Shown one piece after another: positions 7,556-15,540 of a stretch of DNA of 37,084 nt; positions within the stretch are counted from its first letter, which is position 1, and the number at the start of each line of letters is the position of its first letter. Both the position numbers and the translations under genes were made by a program. Location of the stretch: positions 110,806 through 147,889 of the forward strand of contig PLZA01000025.1 of NCBI GenBank assembly GCA_003153505.1. The letters are read 5' to 3'. The notes under the pieces were generated by a model. It was not told where the DNA came from. It did no database searches and saw nothing but the letters and a program-made list of their open reading frames with translations. Origin of the DNA: Candidatus Dormiibacterota bacterium. GTDB taxonomy: Bacteria; Chloroflexota; Dormibacteria; Aeolococcales; Aeolococcaceae.

Positions 7556-8788
7556 CTATGGCCAGACCGGCTTCGGGATGACCGGCGCGTGTTCGGCGAT
7601 GTTCGGCGGGTAGACGATGGTGAGCGTGCCGCCGATCCACTCCTCGAGGAACTGACTACCTTTCGGAGCGCCGTACTGGTCAACACTGACCACACCGACG
7701 ACCGTCTGATAGCTGCCCTGGTGCAATGTGGCGATGATCGTCGCGTTGTCAATCTTGCCGGTCTTGGCAGCCACCGCCTCGATCAACTGTCCCACGGCGT
7801 AGGTCTGCGCCGATGTCGAGTCGATCTGGCTCGGATCACCACCAAACTTCGCGATGTACGCCTGCACGAAAGCAGTGTTGCCGGGGATCGGAGCGTTGTA
7901 GGTCCACACATCCGAGGTGAAGATGCCCTGGGTGTTCTGCGCGCCAACGTTCTTGGGGAAGTCAACCGGGTTCTCAGGACCGTTGGTCATGAAGAGGAAC
8001 TGCGGGTTGAACTTCTGCTGAATCATCGCCTGAACCTGGGCCCAGCCGTCAGCGTCCTGCGAGCCGCTCACCACCATGTCGGGATTCGTGGAGGCAACCT
8101 TGGCGATGACGCCGCCGAGACTGGTGGTCTCAGCAGGATAGATTTGCGAGTAGACCGTCTTGATTCCCGCTGCTTCGAAGCGGGCCTGCAGCGCAGCGGC
8201 CGCCGGCTGCGAGAAGGGATCGTCAAGGGACGGGTATGCCGCAGTCTTTGGGCGCTGGTCTGCCGGGAGTGACAGGATGTAGTCGCCCCAGACCTGTGCC
8301 CCGTTGATCGCGGTGGCCGGTCCGGCGTCGATGAGATTGGGCAGATGCGCGGCGAAGACGGACGGACCATTGCCTGCACCTTCGACGAAGGCATAGCCGT
8401 AGCGGTTGGCGACCTTCGCGGCCGCGAGCGTCAGCAGGCTCGAGTACGGCCCGAAGACGAGATCCACGTTGTCGCGGCTGATGAAGTTCTGATAGTTGGT
8501 GACGACCTGAGTCGGGCTGCTGGCGTCATCCGCGAAGGTGAGCTGCACCTGGCGCCCGAGAACTCCGCCCTTGGCGTTGACCTGGCTGGCCCATAGCTGG
8601 TATCCGAGCTGAGCGGCCTTGCCCGTGTTCGAGAAGTCGCCGGTCAGCGAGACGGAGATGCCAATGGTGAGCGGGCCCTTCGTTGCGGCGCTGCTCGAGG
8701 TCGGTGCTGGCGTGCCGCAAGCGGCAACCCCGACACAGAGCCCGATAGCCAGTATCCACGAACGGAGCCGCGTCCCTGTACTGAGCAT
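7556..8788 (-). CDS. livK: Substrate-binding lipoprotein of the Liv-type importer (LivK-like)
   Basis: A 410-residue extracytoplasmic binding protein, periplasmic-binding-protein type 1 fold. The N-terminus is a lipoprotein signal (basic TRLRSW, hydrophobic run, lipobox ending VAAC), then a Ser/Thr-rich linker and the mature start PLTIGISVSLTGDFSNTG typical of the family. Further family features are GGVLGRQVQLTFADDASSP and DLVFGPYSS. The start at 8788 follows AGGGGAAAC; an upstream extension of 14 codons lacks a ribosome site. This is the first transporter gene, 67 bp after the regulator stop. It sets the specificity of uptake; the ligand cannot be read from sequence, but the operon points to an aromatic or acylated amino acid. 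Confidence 0.92.
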   Translation of the reverse strand: MLSTGTRLRSWILAIGLCVGVAACGTPAPTSSSAATKGPLTIGISVSLTGDFSNTGKAAQLGYQLWASQVNAKGGVLGRQVQLTFADDASSPTQVVTNYQNFISRDNVDLVFGPYSSLLTLAAAKVANRYGYAFVEGAGNGPSVFAAHLPNLIDAGPATAINGAQVWGDYILSLPADQRPKTAAYPSLDDPFSQPAAAALQARFEAAGIKTVYSQIYPAETTSLGGVIAKVASTNPDMVVSGSQDADGWAQVQAMIQQKFNPQFLFMTNGPENPVDFPKNVGAQNTQGIFTSDVWTYNAPIPGNTAFVQAYIAKFGGDPSQIDSTSAQTYAVGQLIEAVAAKTGKIDNATIIATLHQGSYQTVVGVVSVDQYGAPKGSQFLEEWIGGTLTIVYPPNIAEHAPVIPKPVWP

Positions 8789-8855
8789 TGTTTCCCCTTT
8801 TGCCGTACGTCGTGTGCGCCGGGCAGACACCCAGACGCGACCAATCAGAGAGTTG

Positions 8856-9554
8856 TCAGACGGCGCTTTGTACTTCGTCCGTGAGCGCGTCGAGCACCAT
8901 GTTCATCACCTTGTCGATGTGAGCCAGCATCTCCATCGACGCTCGCTGCGCCTCGTGCTCACGAATCGCGCCGGCGATGCTCACATGCTGACGAGCGCAT
9001 TCGATCGAGTCCCCGGTGACCGGGACATCGCGACGGCGCAGCGCCCAGGTGAGGGAAAAGCTGTTCTCGACAAGCTGCGTCAGCAATGGGTTGGACGCTG
9101 CCCGAGCGATGCTGCGGTGGAACCGCGCGTCGTATTCGCGAAATCCCATGGCGTCCCCCGCCTCCGCGCTGAGGACCGACTGCTCAGCGACACGCTGCAG
9201 CGTGGCAACTTCGCGGCGCCCGGCCCGGGCGGCCGCCAGCCTGGCGGCGGTGAACTCGTGGCCGCCGCGAACCTCGTATGCGTGACGGATCCGGTCTCGA
9301 GACGGCGTCACCACGCGGGTGGCATTGCCCTCACTCTCCACCAACCCGACCGCTCCGAGCCGGAGCAGCGCCTCCCGCACAGGGGTCTTGCTCACTCCGA
9401 ACTTTTCGGCAAGCGCCGCCTCGGACAGCCGAATGCCCGGGGGCAGCGCCTTGGACACGATCGCGTCCCGGATGGCGTCGTAGACCTGCTCGGTCAGGCT
9501 GTGGCGACGAAGGTCGATCGCCTCGAGCGTTGATGGGGCCTCGTGGATGACCAT
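8856..9554 (-). CDS. GntR-family transcriptional regulator, FCD (FadR) subfamily
   Basis: A 232-residue one-component regulator. An N-terminal winged helix (SLTEQVYDAIRDAIVSKAL then LSEAALAEKFGVSKTPVREAL, about residues 19-60) is followed by an all-helical FCD ligand domain containing the D-xxx-H pattern of YDARFHRSIARAASN and a later histidine in ARQHVSIAGAIREH, the usual metal/ligand site. The start at 9554 was chosen because the longer opening to 9635 runs through the operator palindrome and gives a non-conserved N-terminus; no strong ribosome site is visible. It is first in the catabolic operon and divergent from pcaHG, so it probably controls both directions and responds to a pathway acid. 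Confidence 0.9.
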   Translation of the reverse strand: MVIHEAPSTLEAIDLRRHSLTEQVYDAIRDAIVSKALPPGIRLSEAALAEKFGVSKTPVREALLRLGAVGLVESEGNATRVVTPSRDRIRHAYEVRGGHEFTAARLAAARAGRREVATLQRVAEQSVLSAEAGDAMGFREYDARFHRSIARAASNPLLTQLVENSFSLTWALRRRDVPVTGDSIECARQHVSIAGAIREHEAQRASMEMLAHIDKVMNMVLDALTDEVQSAV

Positions 9555-9577
9555 GATTTGGGGCACGGCTGCAAGAT

Positions 9578-9610
9578 ACGATATTGCGCATCTCAGATGC
9601 AATATCTCGT
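9578..9610. promoter_or_regulatory. Palindromic operator-like site between gntR and pcaH
   Basis: An imperfect inverted repeat. The core is GCATCTCAGATGC (9588-9600), flanked by GATATT/AATATC arms and outer ACG/CGT, with two-base offsets on each side. It lies in the only divergent space (9555-9663) separating the regulator-transporter operon from the pca genes. It is the likely binding site of the GntR/FCD protein, which bind such symmetric sites; this is inference from position and symmetry. Confidence 0.65.
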
Positions 9611-9663
9611 ACATCATCCCTCGATACCAGATCACGCCGATCTGGAGCTAGGATCTCGACCAC

Positions 9664-10386
9664 GTGATGCCTGATCTCCCCACGCTGCCGAACTACCCAC
9701 TCACTCGAGGCGTCCACCCACCGCTCCTGTCGCCGGACTACGGCTCCACGCGGCTGCGTGCTCCTCTCAATGGTCTGCGGCTCATGCCCCAGCGCCTGAC
9801 GGAGGTCACCGGCCCGCTGCTCGGCGAGGGCCGCGTCGCACCAGGTGATCACGATCTGACCCGGCAGCACTCGGGTGAGGCGCTGGGTCAGCGGATTGTC
9901 GTCGCGGGACGCGTGTCCGACGAGCACGGGCGGGCAATCCCCAACACGCTGGTGGAGGTCTGGCAGCCGAACGCGGCCGGCCGGTACGCCCACGCATGGG
10001 ACCAACACCCGGCGCCGCTGGATCCGAACTTCACCGGCGTCGGACGTTGCCTCACCGACTCGGAGGGACGGTACCGATTCATCACCATCCGGCCAGGCGC
10101 TTACCCGTGGAGGAATCAACCCAACGCGTGGCGGCCGGCGCACATCCACTTCTCGCTGTTCGGCCGCGCCTTCACGCAACGCCTCGTGACGCAGATGTAT
10201 TTCCCGGGCGATCCCCTCTTCGTGCAGGATCCAATCTTCACTTCGATTCCCGACCCCGCAGTCCGTGAGCGCCTGGTGTGCCGCTGGTCCCCCGAGCTCA
10301 CCGAGCCGGAACAGGCGCTGGGTTACGAGTGGGACATCGTCCTCCGTGGGAGCACGACGACCCCATGGGAGCAACCGGGATCCTGA
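9664..10386 (+). CDS. pcaH: Protocatechuate 3,4-dioxygenase beta subunit-like intradiol dioxygenase
   Basis: A 240-residue Fe(III) intradiol dioxygenase beta chain. All four iron ligands sit at the positions known for Pseudomonas PcaH: Tyr108 (GRYAHAWD), Tyr147 (RPGAYPWRN), His160 and His162 (RPAHIHFSLFG). The N-terminal Pca-type segment with TRGVHPP and the motif VEVWQPNAAGRY are also present. It cleaves protocatechuate between its hydroxyls to 3-carboxy-cis,cis-muconate. The start is GTG 9664 or the ATG just after it at 9667. A TAGGAT element at 9649-9654 would start transcription nearly at the start codon, so the mRNA may be leaderless (weak inference). No pcaB, pcaC or pcaD follows, so downstream steps lie elsewhere or the substrate differs. 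Confidence 0.92.
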   Translation: MMPDLPTLPNYPLTRGVHPPLLSPDYGSTRLRAPLNGLRLMPQRLTEVTGPLLGEGRVAPGDHDLTRQHSGEALGQRIVVAGRVSDEHGRAIPNTLVEVWQPNAAGRYAHAWDQHPAPLDPNFTGVGRCLTDSEGRYRFITIRPGAYPWRNQPNAWRPAHIHFSLFGRAFTQRLVTQMYFPGDPLFVQDPIFTSIPDPAVRERLVCRWSPELTEPEQALGYEWDIVLRGSTTTPWEQPGS

Positions 10387-10943
10387 TGACGCTGGGGTTG
10401 ACGCCGTCGCAGACCGTGGGCCCGTTCCTTGCGATCGGTCTGACCTGGGCGGACGGCCCCGCTGTCGTCCCGGCCGGCAGTCCGGGAGCGATTCGCATCA
10501 GCGGCCAGGTGTTCGACGGCACCGGGAGTCCCGTCCCTGACGCCATCATCGAAACGTGGCAGGCAGATGCGCAAGGTCGCTTCGCGCACCCCGATGATCC
10601 CAGGCCTGACTCGACATCGACCTTCCGCGGTTTTGGCCGCTGCGCTACCGACGATGAAGGCGTCTACGCGATCGTGACCGTCAAGCCCGGTCCACTTCCC
10701 ACGGGGGACGGACGTACGGAGGCGCCTCACATCGATGTGTCCATCTTCGCGCGCGGTCTGCTCGACCGGCTGGTCACACGCATCTACTTTCCGGACGAAC
10801 CTGAGGCGAACGGCGATGATCCGCTGCTCAGATCCCTCCCCCAATCCGAACGTGACACGTTGATTGCGGTCTTCGACGGCGAGAACCTGCGATTTGACAT
10901 CCGGTTGCAAGGACCGGACGAGACAGCTTTCTTCGAACTGTGA
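10386..10943 (+). CDS. pcaG: Protocatechuate 3,4-dioxygenase alpha subunit-like protein
   Basis: A 185-residue alpha chain of the intradiol dioxygenase. The N-terminus [17 protein letters not shown] is diagnostic of PcaG, followed by [23 protein letters not shown] and the [23 protein letters not shown] core. As in known alpha chains the iron-ligand tyrosines are absent, so it is structural and shapes the substrate pocket. The start is ATG at 10386, overlapping the pcaH stop by one base (TGATG); longer in-frame starts lie inside pcaH and add non-family sequence. The two chains should form the usual alpha-beta oligomer. Confidence 0.92.
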   Translation: MTLGLTPSQTVGPFLAIGLTWADGPAVVPAGSPGAIRISGQVFDGTGSPVPDAIIETWQADAQGRFAHPDDPRPDSTSTFRGFGRCATDDEGVYAIVTVKPGPLPTGDGRTEAPHIDVSIFARGLLDRLVTRIYFPDEPEANGDDPLLRSLPQSERDTLIAVFDGENLRFDIRLQGPDETAFFEL

Positions 10944-10954
10944 GAAGGGGTGCG

Positions 10955-11938
10955 GTGAGTGATATGAAGACTCGTGTTCTGGGACAGGGGCTGGTGGTCT
11001 CCGCACAAGGACTCGGCTGCATGGGAATGTCGGATGCATACGGCCCTGCCGATGACGCGGAGTCCATCGCCACCATCCATCGCGCGCTCGATCTCGGTGT
11101 GACGCTCATCGACACCGCCGACATGTACGGGCCGTGGACCAATGAACGCCTCGTGGGCGCTGCTCTCGCCGGGCGGCGTGGTGAGGTGGTGCTGGCCACG
11201 AAGTTCGGCAACGTCCGCAACGAGGAGGGTGCCTTCCTCGGCGTTCGCGGCGACCCGGAATACGTTCATGCGTGCTGCGACGCCTCACTGCAGCGCCTCG
11301 GCGTGGATGTGATCGACCTCTATTACCAGCACCGCGTCGACCGCAACGTGCCGATCGAGGAGACCGTCGGAGCGATGGCCGAACTGGTAGCTGCCGGCAA
11401 GGTTCGCCACCTCGGGCTCTCTGAGGCCGCGCCCGGTACCATCCGTCGCGCCCACGCCGTTCACCCGATCACGGCACTGCAAACCGAGTACTCGCTGTGG
11501 AGCCGCGAGCCCGAGGGTGAGCTCCTCGCCACGACTCGAGAGCTTGGCATCGGCTTCGTTGCCTATAGCCCGCTCGGCCGGGGGTTTCTCACCGGACGTT
11601 TCCGCTCCTGGGAGTCCACCGTCGGCGACAATCGCGGTCGATATCCCCGATTCCAACGGGAGAACATCGAGCGCAATCTTGTCATCGTCGATGCGGTGGA
11701 GGCGGTGGCGAAACGCCTCGGAGCGACGGCGGCTCAGGTGGCGCTCGCGTGGGTGACGCAACGTGGTGACGACATCGTGCCGATCCCGGGGACGAAGCGC
11801 GTGCGCTACGTCGAAGAGAACATCGCGTCCCTCGACCTCATGCTGGATGCCGAGGATGTGGCTGCACTTGAGGCGGCTGCACCGGCCGGCGCCACTGCCG
11901 GCGAGCGCTACGCGAGCATGGCTTCGATCGACAGCTAG
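10955..11938 (+). CDS. Aldo/keto reductase (YakC/AKR13-like)
   Basis: A 327-residue NADPH-dependent (beta/alpha)8 reductase. The catalytic tetrad is visible: Asp and Tyr in LIDTADMYG, Lys in VLATKFG, His in DLYYQHRVD. The cofactor end is [13 protein letters not shown] near the C-terminus. GTG at 10955 has a GAAGGGG site just upstream; the ATG three codons later is the alternative. It follows pcaG by 11 bp and is probably co-transcribed, so it may reduce an aldehyde or ketone arising in the aromatic pathway (inference). Its stop overlaps the stop of the convergent methyltransferase gene. Confidence 0.9.
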   Translation: MSDMKTRVLGQGLVVSAQGLGCMGMSDAYGPADDAESIATIHRALDLGVTLIDTADMYGPWTNERLVGAALAGRRGEVVLATKFGNVRNEEGAFLGVRGDPEYVHACCDASLQRLGVDVIDLYYQHRVDRNVPIEETVGAMAELVAAGKVRHLGLSEAAPGTIRRAHAVHPITALQTEYSLWSREPEGELLATTRELGIGFVAYSPLGRGFLTGRFRSWESTVGDNRGRYPRFQRENIERNLVIVDAVEAVAKRLGATAAQVALAWVTQRGDDIVPIPGTKRVRYVEENIASLDLMLDAEDVAALEAAAPAGATAGERYASMASIDS

Positions 11939-12639
11939 ATGAGCTTCCGGAACGCCGGGGCGCGGGGCCCGGTCGACGATCCTTGCGCGGCGGCCCGTAC
12001 CTCGGCGACTGGCAGGCGATGGGCAGCGACCCACGTGAAAGGCTGGACGGTGCCGTCAGGAGTCACGTGCTCCTCGCGGCTCGACTCGACCACAGTGAAT
12101 CCGTCGAGGAGCCGCTCGAGGTCTGCCGCGTCATAGCGAGCCACTGGCAGACCTGAGCAGCGTTCGGGCCCGTCGGAAGCGAACGTTGCGATGATCACTG
12201 ACCCGGAGTCGCTGAGCGCGTGCCGCATTGTCGTCAGGTATTTCGCGCGCTCTCCGGCGTTGGTCAGGAAGTGGAAGACCGCGCGATCGTGCCACAGGGC
12301 ATAGCGACGTTGCGGCTCCCAGGTCATGAGATTCTCGTGCAGCCAGTGCACATGAACCGTGTCATCGAGACGGCGCCGCGCAATCTCCAGCGCCGTTGAG
12401 GACAGGTCGAGGACGGTGAGATCCGTGTAGCCGCGGCCCACGAGCCGATCGACCAGGAGGGAAGCGCCACCACCGACGTCGATGACCGGCGCTTCTTTCG
12501 CCACGCGGAGGCGGTCGATCAGTGTCAGCGACATCGCGGGCTCAGGCTGATACCAGCTCACGCCGGTCGCCCCGGCACCGGAGTATCGGCGGTCCCAGGG
12601 ATCAGTTGCTTCGTCCGGGCCTGACGACCGTGATGGCAT
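11935..12639 (-). CDS. Class I SAM-dependent methyltransferase
   Basis: A 234-residue Rossmann-type methyltransferase. Motif I is [17 protein letters not shown], an acidic residue follows in [17 protein letters not shown], and [13 protein letters not shown] matches the post-motif region of thiopurine/tellurite-type and generic small-molecule methyltransferases. The N-terminal [21 protein letters not shown] is typical of a subgroup often labelled simply methyltransferase. The start at 12639 is uncertain; a GTG at 12690 would add 17 residues of poor character, and neither has a clear ribosome site. The last four bases overlap the convergent aldo/keto reductase gene. Substrate unknown. Confidence 0.85.
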   Translation of the reverse strand: MPSRSSGPDEATDPWDRRYSGAGATGVSWYQPEPAMSLTLIDRLRVAKEAPVIDVGGGASLLVDRLVGRGYTDLTVLDLSSTALEIARRRLDDTVHVHWLHENLMTWEPQRRYALWHDRAVFHFLTNAGERAKYLTTMRHALSDSGSVIIATFASDGPERCSGLPVARYDAADLERLLDGFTVVESSREEHVTPDGTVQPFTWVAAHRLPVAEVRAAAQGSSTGPRAPAFRKLI

Positions 12640-12726
12640 GGCGTCCAAAGTCTGCACCGTCGAAGAAGGATTCGACCCCTGGCAGCGCACCCAGTGTGGT
12701 CTTCCGGTGATGCGCTGAGCTGTGTC

Positions 12727-12954
12727 CTACGCGGCCACCACCTCGGCGAATCGGTGCAGGTAGAGCGGCCAGCCTTGCTCCGCGTCGACCCCTTCGCGGA
12801 CGGACTCCCAGCCGTCGCCGTGGCGATCGAGGTTCCGATGCTCGGGCGGTTTGAAACTACCGAAGCCCTGGGTGAACACCGAGAACGCGTGCTCGATCGG
12901 CGCGTCGACGACAACCTGGTGGCGGATCAATGTTGCTGCTGCCGGTGTGGTCAT
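12727..12954 (-). pseudogene. SRPBCC (AHSA1-like) protein with an internal in-frame deletion
   Basis: A 75-codon frame. The N-terminal part (HQVVVDAPIEHAFSVFTQGFGSFKPPEH) and C-terminal part (LDRHGDGWESVREGVDAEQGWPLYLHRFAEVV) both match the AHSA1/START-like family that partners ArsR regulators, but normal members are about 150-160 residues. The central half, carrying most beta strands of the ligand cavity, is missing between about residues 39 and 41. Family members have Glu-His both before the lost part (PPEH) and after it (LEHRHLDRHG), so recombination between those codons would give this junction without shifting the frame. It overlaps arsR by ATGA. It is probably non-functional, though a frame-intact minimal protein cannot be excluded. 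Confidence 0.75.
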
Positions 12955-13271
12955 GGCTCCTCCTTGTCGGGCTGTTCGACGGCGGCCTTGTACGAAATCA
13001 GGGCGTTGGTCCAGAAGCGGTCCAGCTCCGCGCGCAGCTCGCCGAGACCGACCGGGTTGATGGCGTAGATGCGGCGGTTGCCGACCGGCTGGTCGACCAC
13101 CAGCCCAGCGTCCTTGAGCACTTTGAGGTGCTGTGAGACGGCCGGCCGGCTGACCGGGAGGCCCTCGGCGAGCTCGCCGACTGGGTAGGGCCGCACGGTC
13201 AGCCGCTCAAAGATCGTGCGCCGGGTTCGATCGCCGAGGGCGGACCAAGCCGCAAGTTGGTCAGTCGTCAC
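12951..13271 (-). CDS. ArsR-family winged-helix transcriptional regulator
   Basis: A 106-residue repressor. WSALGDRTRRTIFERLTVRP, then GELAEGLPVSRPAVSQHLKVLKDAGLV (recognition helix) and the wing GNRRIYAINPVGLGELR are typical of the ArsR subgroup paired with SRPBCC proteins. No metal-binding cysteines are seen. The GTG start at 13271 is preferred because the region upstream holds TTGACA, a -10-like TACCTT and a palindrome, which would lie inside the gene if the ATG at 13298 were used; the transcript would then be leaderless. Its stop overlaps the deleted SRPBCC gene by four bases. Confidence 0.88.
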   Translation of the reverse strand: MTTDQLAAWSALGDRTRRTIFERLTVRPYPVGELAEGLPVSRPAVSQHLKVLKDAGLVVDQPVGNRRIYAINPVGLGELRAELDRFWTNALISYKAAVEQPDKEEP

Positions 13272-13275
13272 GCAC

Positions 13276-13308
13276 CGTAAGGTACTGCTTACGGACATCG
13301 GGTGTCAA
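13276..13308 (-). promoter_or_regulatory. arsR promoter with overlapping palindromic operator
   Basis: Minus strand: TTGACA at 13308-13303, an 18-base spacer, and TACCTT at 13284-13279. The palindrome CGTAAG-GTACTG-CTTACG (13276-13293, six-base perfect arms) covers the -10. The predicted transcript begins close to the GTG at 13271. This is the layout of an autorepressed ArsR gene; binding is inferred. Confidence 0.6.
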
Positions 13309-13421
13309 ACAGCAAACCCCGACCACGGTGCGTCAGATTCATCTCAGCCGGAACCTCCCGCCGATGAGTTTCGATGCCGAGGTCGGTCTGTTGAGGGCAT
13401 GAGACCAATAGGAGATGAACC

Positions 13422-14030
13422 ATGAGCAAGGTGCTGGCGCTGATCACGATGTCGCTGGATGGCTACATCACAGGTCCGGATGACGGTCCGGGGTGCGGCC
13501 TGGGCGTCGGCGGCGAGCGCTTACACAACTGGGTGTTCGGCGGTCCGTGGCGCTACGACTCTTCGGAGCGCGGGCGGATGCTCCCGGATGATCAGGCCTG
13601 GTTCGACGCGCAGTCGGCCTCGATGGGGGCGGTCATCGGTGGGCGCGGCACGTATGAAGCCGCCGAGCACTGGGGTGATCGGAATCCCTGGCCAATACCG
13701 TTCTTCATCGTCACGCATCGGCCTGAGGAAGAGCCGCCGGGCCACGGCTTCAACTTTGTGGGCAGCGTCACTGAGGCAGCGGAGCATGCTCGCGCGGCAG
13801 CCGGCGAGAAGGACGTGCACGTCATGGGCGGCGCCGATATCATCCGGCAGTTCCTGGAGGCCGGCCTCGTCGCCGAGTTGACCATCATCGTCGCGCCGCT
13901 CATCCTCGGTGACGGCAAGCGACTCTTCGACGGGTTCGCGCACCCGATGGAGCTCGAGCAACTCGGTGTCCGCCAGTCACGCTTTGCGACGTTCATCGAG
14001 TATCGAGTCTTGCCGCGCGCGTCCGAGTGA
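13422..14030 (+). CDS. Dihydrofolate reductase-family (RibD C-terminal domain) protein
   Basis: A 202-residue cytoplasmic reductase-fold protein. KVLALITMSLDGYITGPDD at the N-terminus, MGAVIGGRGTYE in the middle, the nucleotide-binding KDVHVMGGADIIRQFLEAGL and the closing PLILGDGKRLFDG are the standard marks of the RibD_C/DHFR family. Members use NADPH, but most have no assigned substrate; it is not the folate enzyme itself. The start follows GGAG eight bases upstream. It is divergent from arsR across 150 bp and could belong to that regulon. Confidence 0.88.
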   Translation: MSKVLALITMSLDGYITGPDDGPGCGLGVGGERLHNWVFGGPWRYDSSERGRMLPDDQAWFDAQSASMGAVIGGRGTYEAAEHWGDRNPWPIPFFIVTHRPEEEPPGHGFNFVGSVTEAAEHARAAAGEKDVHVMGGADIIRQFLEAGLVAELTIIVAPLILGDGKRLFDGFAHPMELEQLGVRQSRFATFIEYRVLPRASE

Positions 14031-14080
14031 TCAGAGCGTCAGGACGCCACCGATAGTCTCCGTCGGAGGGCGGAGGGTTC

Positions 14081-15037
14081 TTACCGACTCCCCTGCGCCC
14101 GCCGCTTGCCCTCATGCATGGCCTGGACGCGAGCGACGGGGATAGATCTCCCCGCTTCGATCAGCTCCGTCCCAAGCCGCTGTGGCAGCGGCATCCGGGT
14201 TGCCCATCGGTCGCCATCGCCGAGCTGACGCACGGCGGTGAGCACGGTGAAGTCAGCAGGCGCGACGTTATCCAGCTCGCCCCAGTCCAGCGGAAACGAC
14301 ACAGGAGCGCCTGGCCGGACACGCGGGCTGTAGGCCGCGGCGACGGTTGCCCCGCCGACGCGGGTCGAATCGACAAACACTTTGCCTGCGCGGTCATCCT
14401 TCACGAAAGCAGTGGTGACTGTTCCAGGATCCATTCGCTCGGCTCGTGCCGCGATCGCCCGGGTGGCCGCTGCGACCGCGTCCATGGACACGCTGCTGTC
14501 GATGGGAACGAAGATGTGCAAGCCCTTCGCGCCGCTCGTTTTGATAACAGCATCCAGGCCTTCATCGATGAGGACTTGCCGTACCGCCCGCGCGGCTCGC
14601 ACGGCGTCGGCAAAGGCATCTCCGTGTGGTGGATCAAGGTCGAGCACCATGTGAGTCATGTGATCGGGGTTGTCGACGCGGACCAACGCCGGGTGATACT
14701 CCACCGCTCGCTGGTTCCCGAACCACAGCAGCGTCCGCTGGTCATTGCAGAGTGCGTAGGTCACATCCCGTTTCGACGACTCCGCCCACATCGTCACCCG
14801 CTGCACCCAGGAAGGCGTATACGAGGGCAGGTTCTTCTGCATGAAGGCCTCCTGGCCGCGGTGAACACGGATCACCGAGAGCGGTCGGTCCGCGAGCTCC
14901 AGAATCATCCGGTCGGCCACGCCGTCCAGGTAGTTGATCAGGTCTCGCTTGGTTGCGCCGGCACCGTCGAACAGCGGCTCGTCGAGGTTGGTCAACTGCA
15001 CGCCCAGCGAGACAGCGTCCTCAGGGCCCGACGTCAT
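14081..15037 (-). CDS. ligD: Stand-alone LigD-type DNA polymerase/primase domain (NHEJ polymerase)
   Basis: A 318-residue archaeo-eukaryotic primase-like polymerase that fills and extends broken DNA ends during non-homologous end joining. The metal-binding motif MVLDLDPP, then VIKTSGAKGLHIFVPI and the late RPGAPVSFPLDWGELD are present in order. The N-terminal KRDLINYLDGVADRMILELADRPLS also matches. No ligase or nuclease domain is attached, and no Ku gene is seen in the window. The ATG at 15037 with AGGGAGA upstream is preferred over a much longer opening to 15310 that runs into the next gene. Confidence 0.9.
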   Translation of the reverse strand: MTSGPEDAVSLGVQLTNLDEPLFDGAGATKRDLINYLDGVADRMILELADRPLSVIRVHRGQEAFMQKNLPSYTPSWVQRVTMWAESSKRDVTYALCNDQRTLLWFGNQRAVEYHPALVRVDNPDHMTHMVLDLDPPHGDAFADAVRAARAVRQVLIDEGLDAVIKTSGAKGLHIFVPIDSSVSMDAVAAATRAIAARAERMDPGTVTTAFVKDDRAGKVFVDSTRVGGATVAAAYSPRVRPGAPVSFPLDWGELDNVAPADFTVLTAVRQLGDGDRWATRMPLPQRLGTELIEAGRSIPVARVQAMHEGKRRAQGSR

Positions 15038-15096
15038 GACTGTCTCCCTTTCCAGCCGTGGGCAGGCGATCCTTGAGCGAGAGCTCTGATGCCCGA

Positions 15097-15540
15097 CTAT
15101 TCGTTCGGATGTGGGTGCGAGGACTGATATCGCGCCACGGTGGCAGCGATGATCACGGGCACGTCGACGGCGAACAACACCAGCATCAGCGAGACCACGA
15201 GCAGTGGCCCACCGGTGGCATGGTTGCGCACGAATGAGAACTCGATCATGGCCGCCGAGATGACATACGCGACCAACGCCCAGCGCGCGACCAGCGAGAA
15301 GGTTGCCCACGCAAAGCCGCGCCAGCGCACGAGGAGCAGGATCGCGGTGCCCAGCAGCGCGGCACTGACCGCCACAAGCGCGATCGGAAGCGTCAGCGGC
15401 GGTCGGGTCGGGAAGTACGCAGCCATGAACACTCCGCCGACAACAACCAGCGCTAGTGACACGGTGGCGAGCCCGACCGCGGGCGGGTATGCATCCCTCG
15501 TGGCGCCTGATGCGATGCTCTGACGTCCGACCTCGGTCAC
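15097..15540 (-). CDS. Small integral membrane protein, function unknown
   Basis: A 147-residue protein with about four hydrophobic segments (around residues 22-42, 50-72, 82-105 and 112-135) and short polar loops. I recognise no domain. GTG start at 15540 overlapping the upstream stop (GTGA), so it is coupled to the 201-residue membrane protein and the two may form one complex. Confidence 0.75.
   Translation of the reverse strand: MTEVGRQSIASGATRDAYPPAVGLATVSLALVVVGGVFMAAYFPTRPPLTLPIALVAVSAALLGTAILLLVRWRGFAWATFSLVARWALVAYVISAAMIEFSFVRNHATGGPLLVVSLMLVLFAVDVPVIIAATVARYQSSHPHPNE

Noticed and set aside
6878..8272. 464-codon plus-strand frame across livH and livK
   Set aside because: Antisense shadow of two clear transporter genes in high-GC DNA.
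9331..10374. 347-codon minus-strand frame across gntR and pcaH
   Set aside because: Runs through the operator and antisense to pcaH; part of it is merely another frame of the GntR gene.
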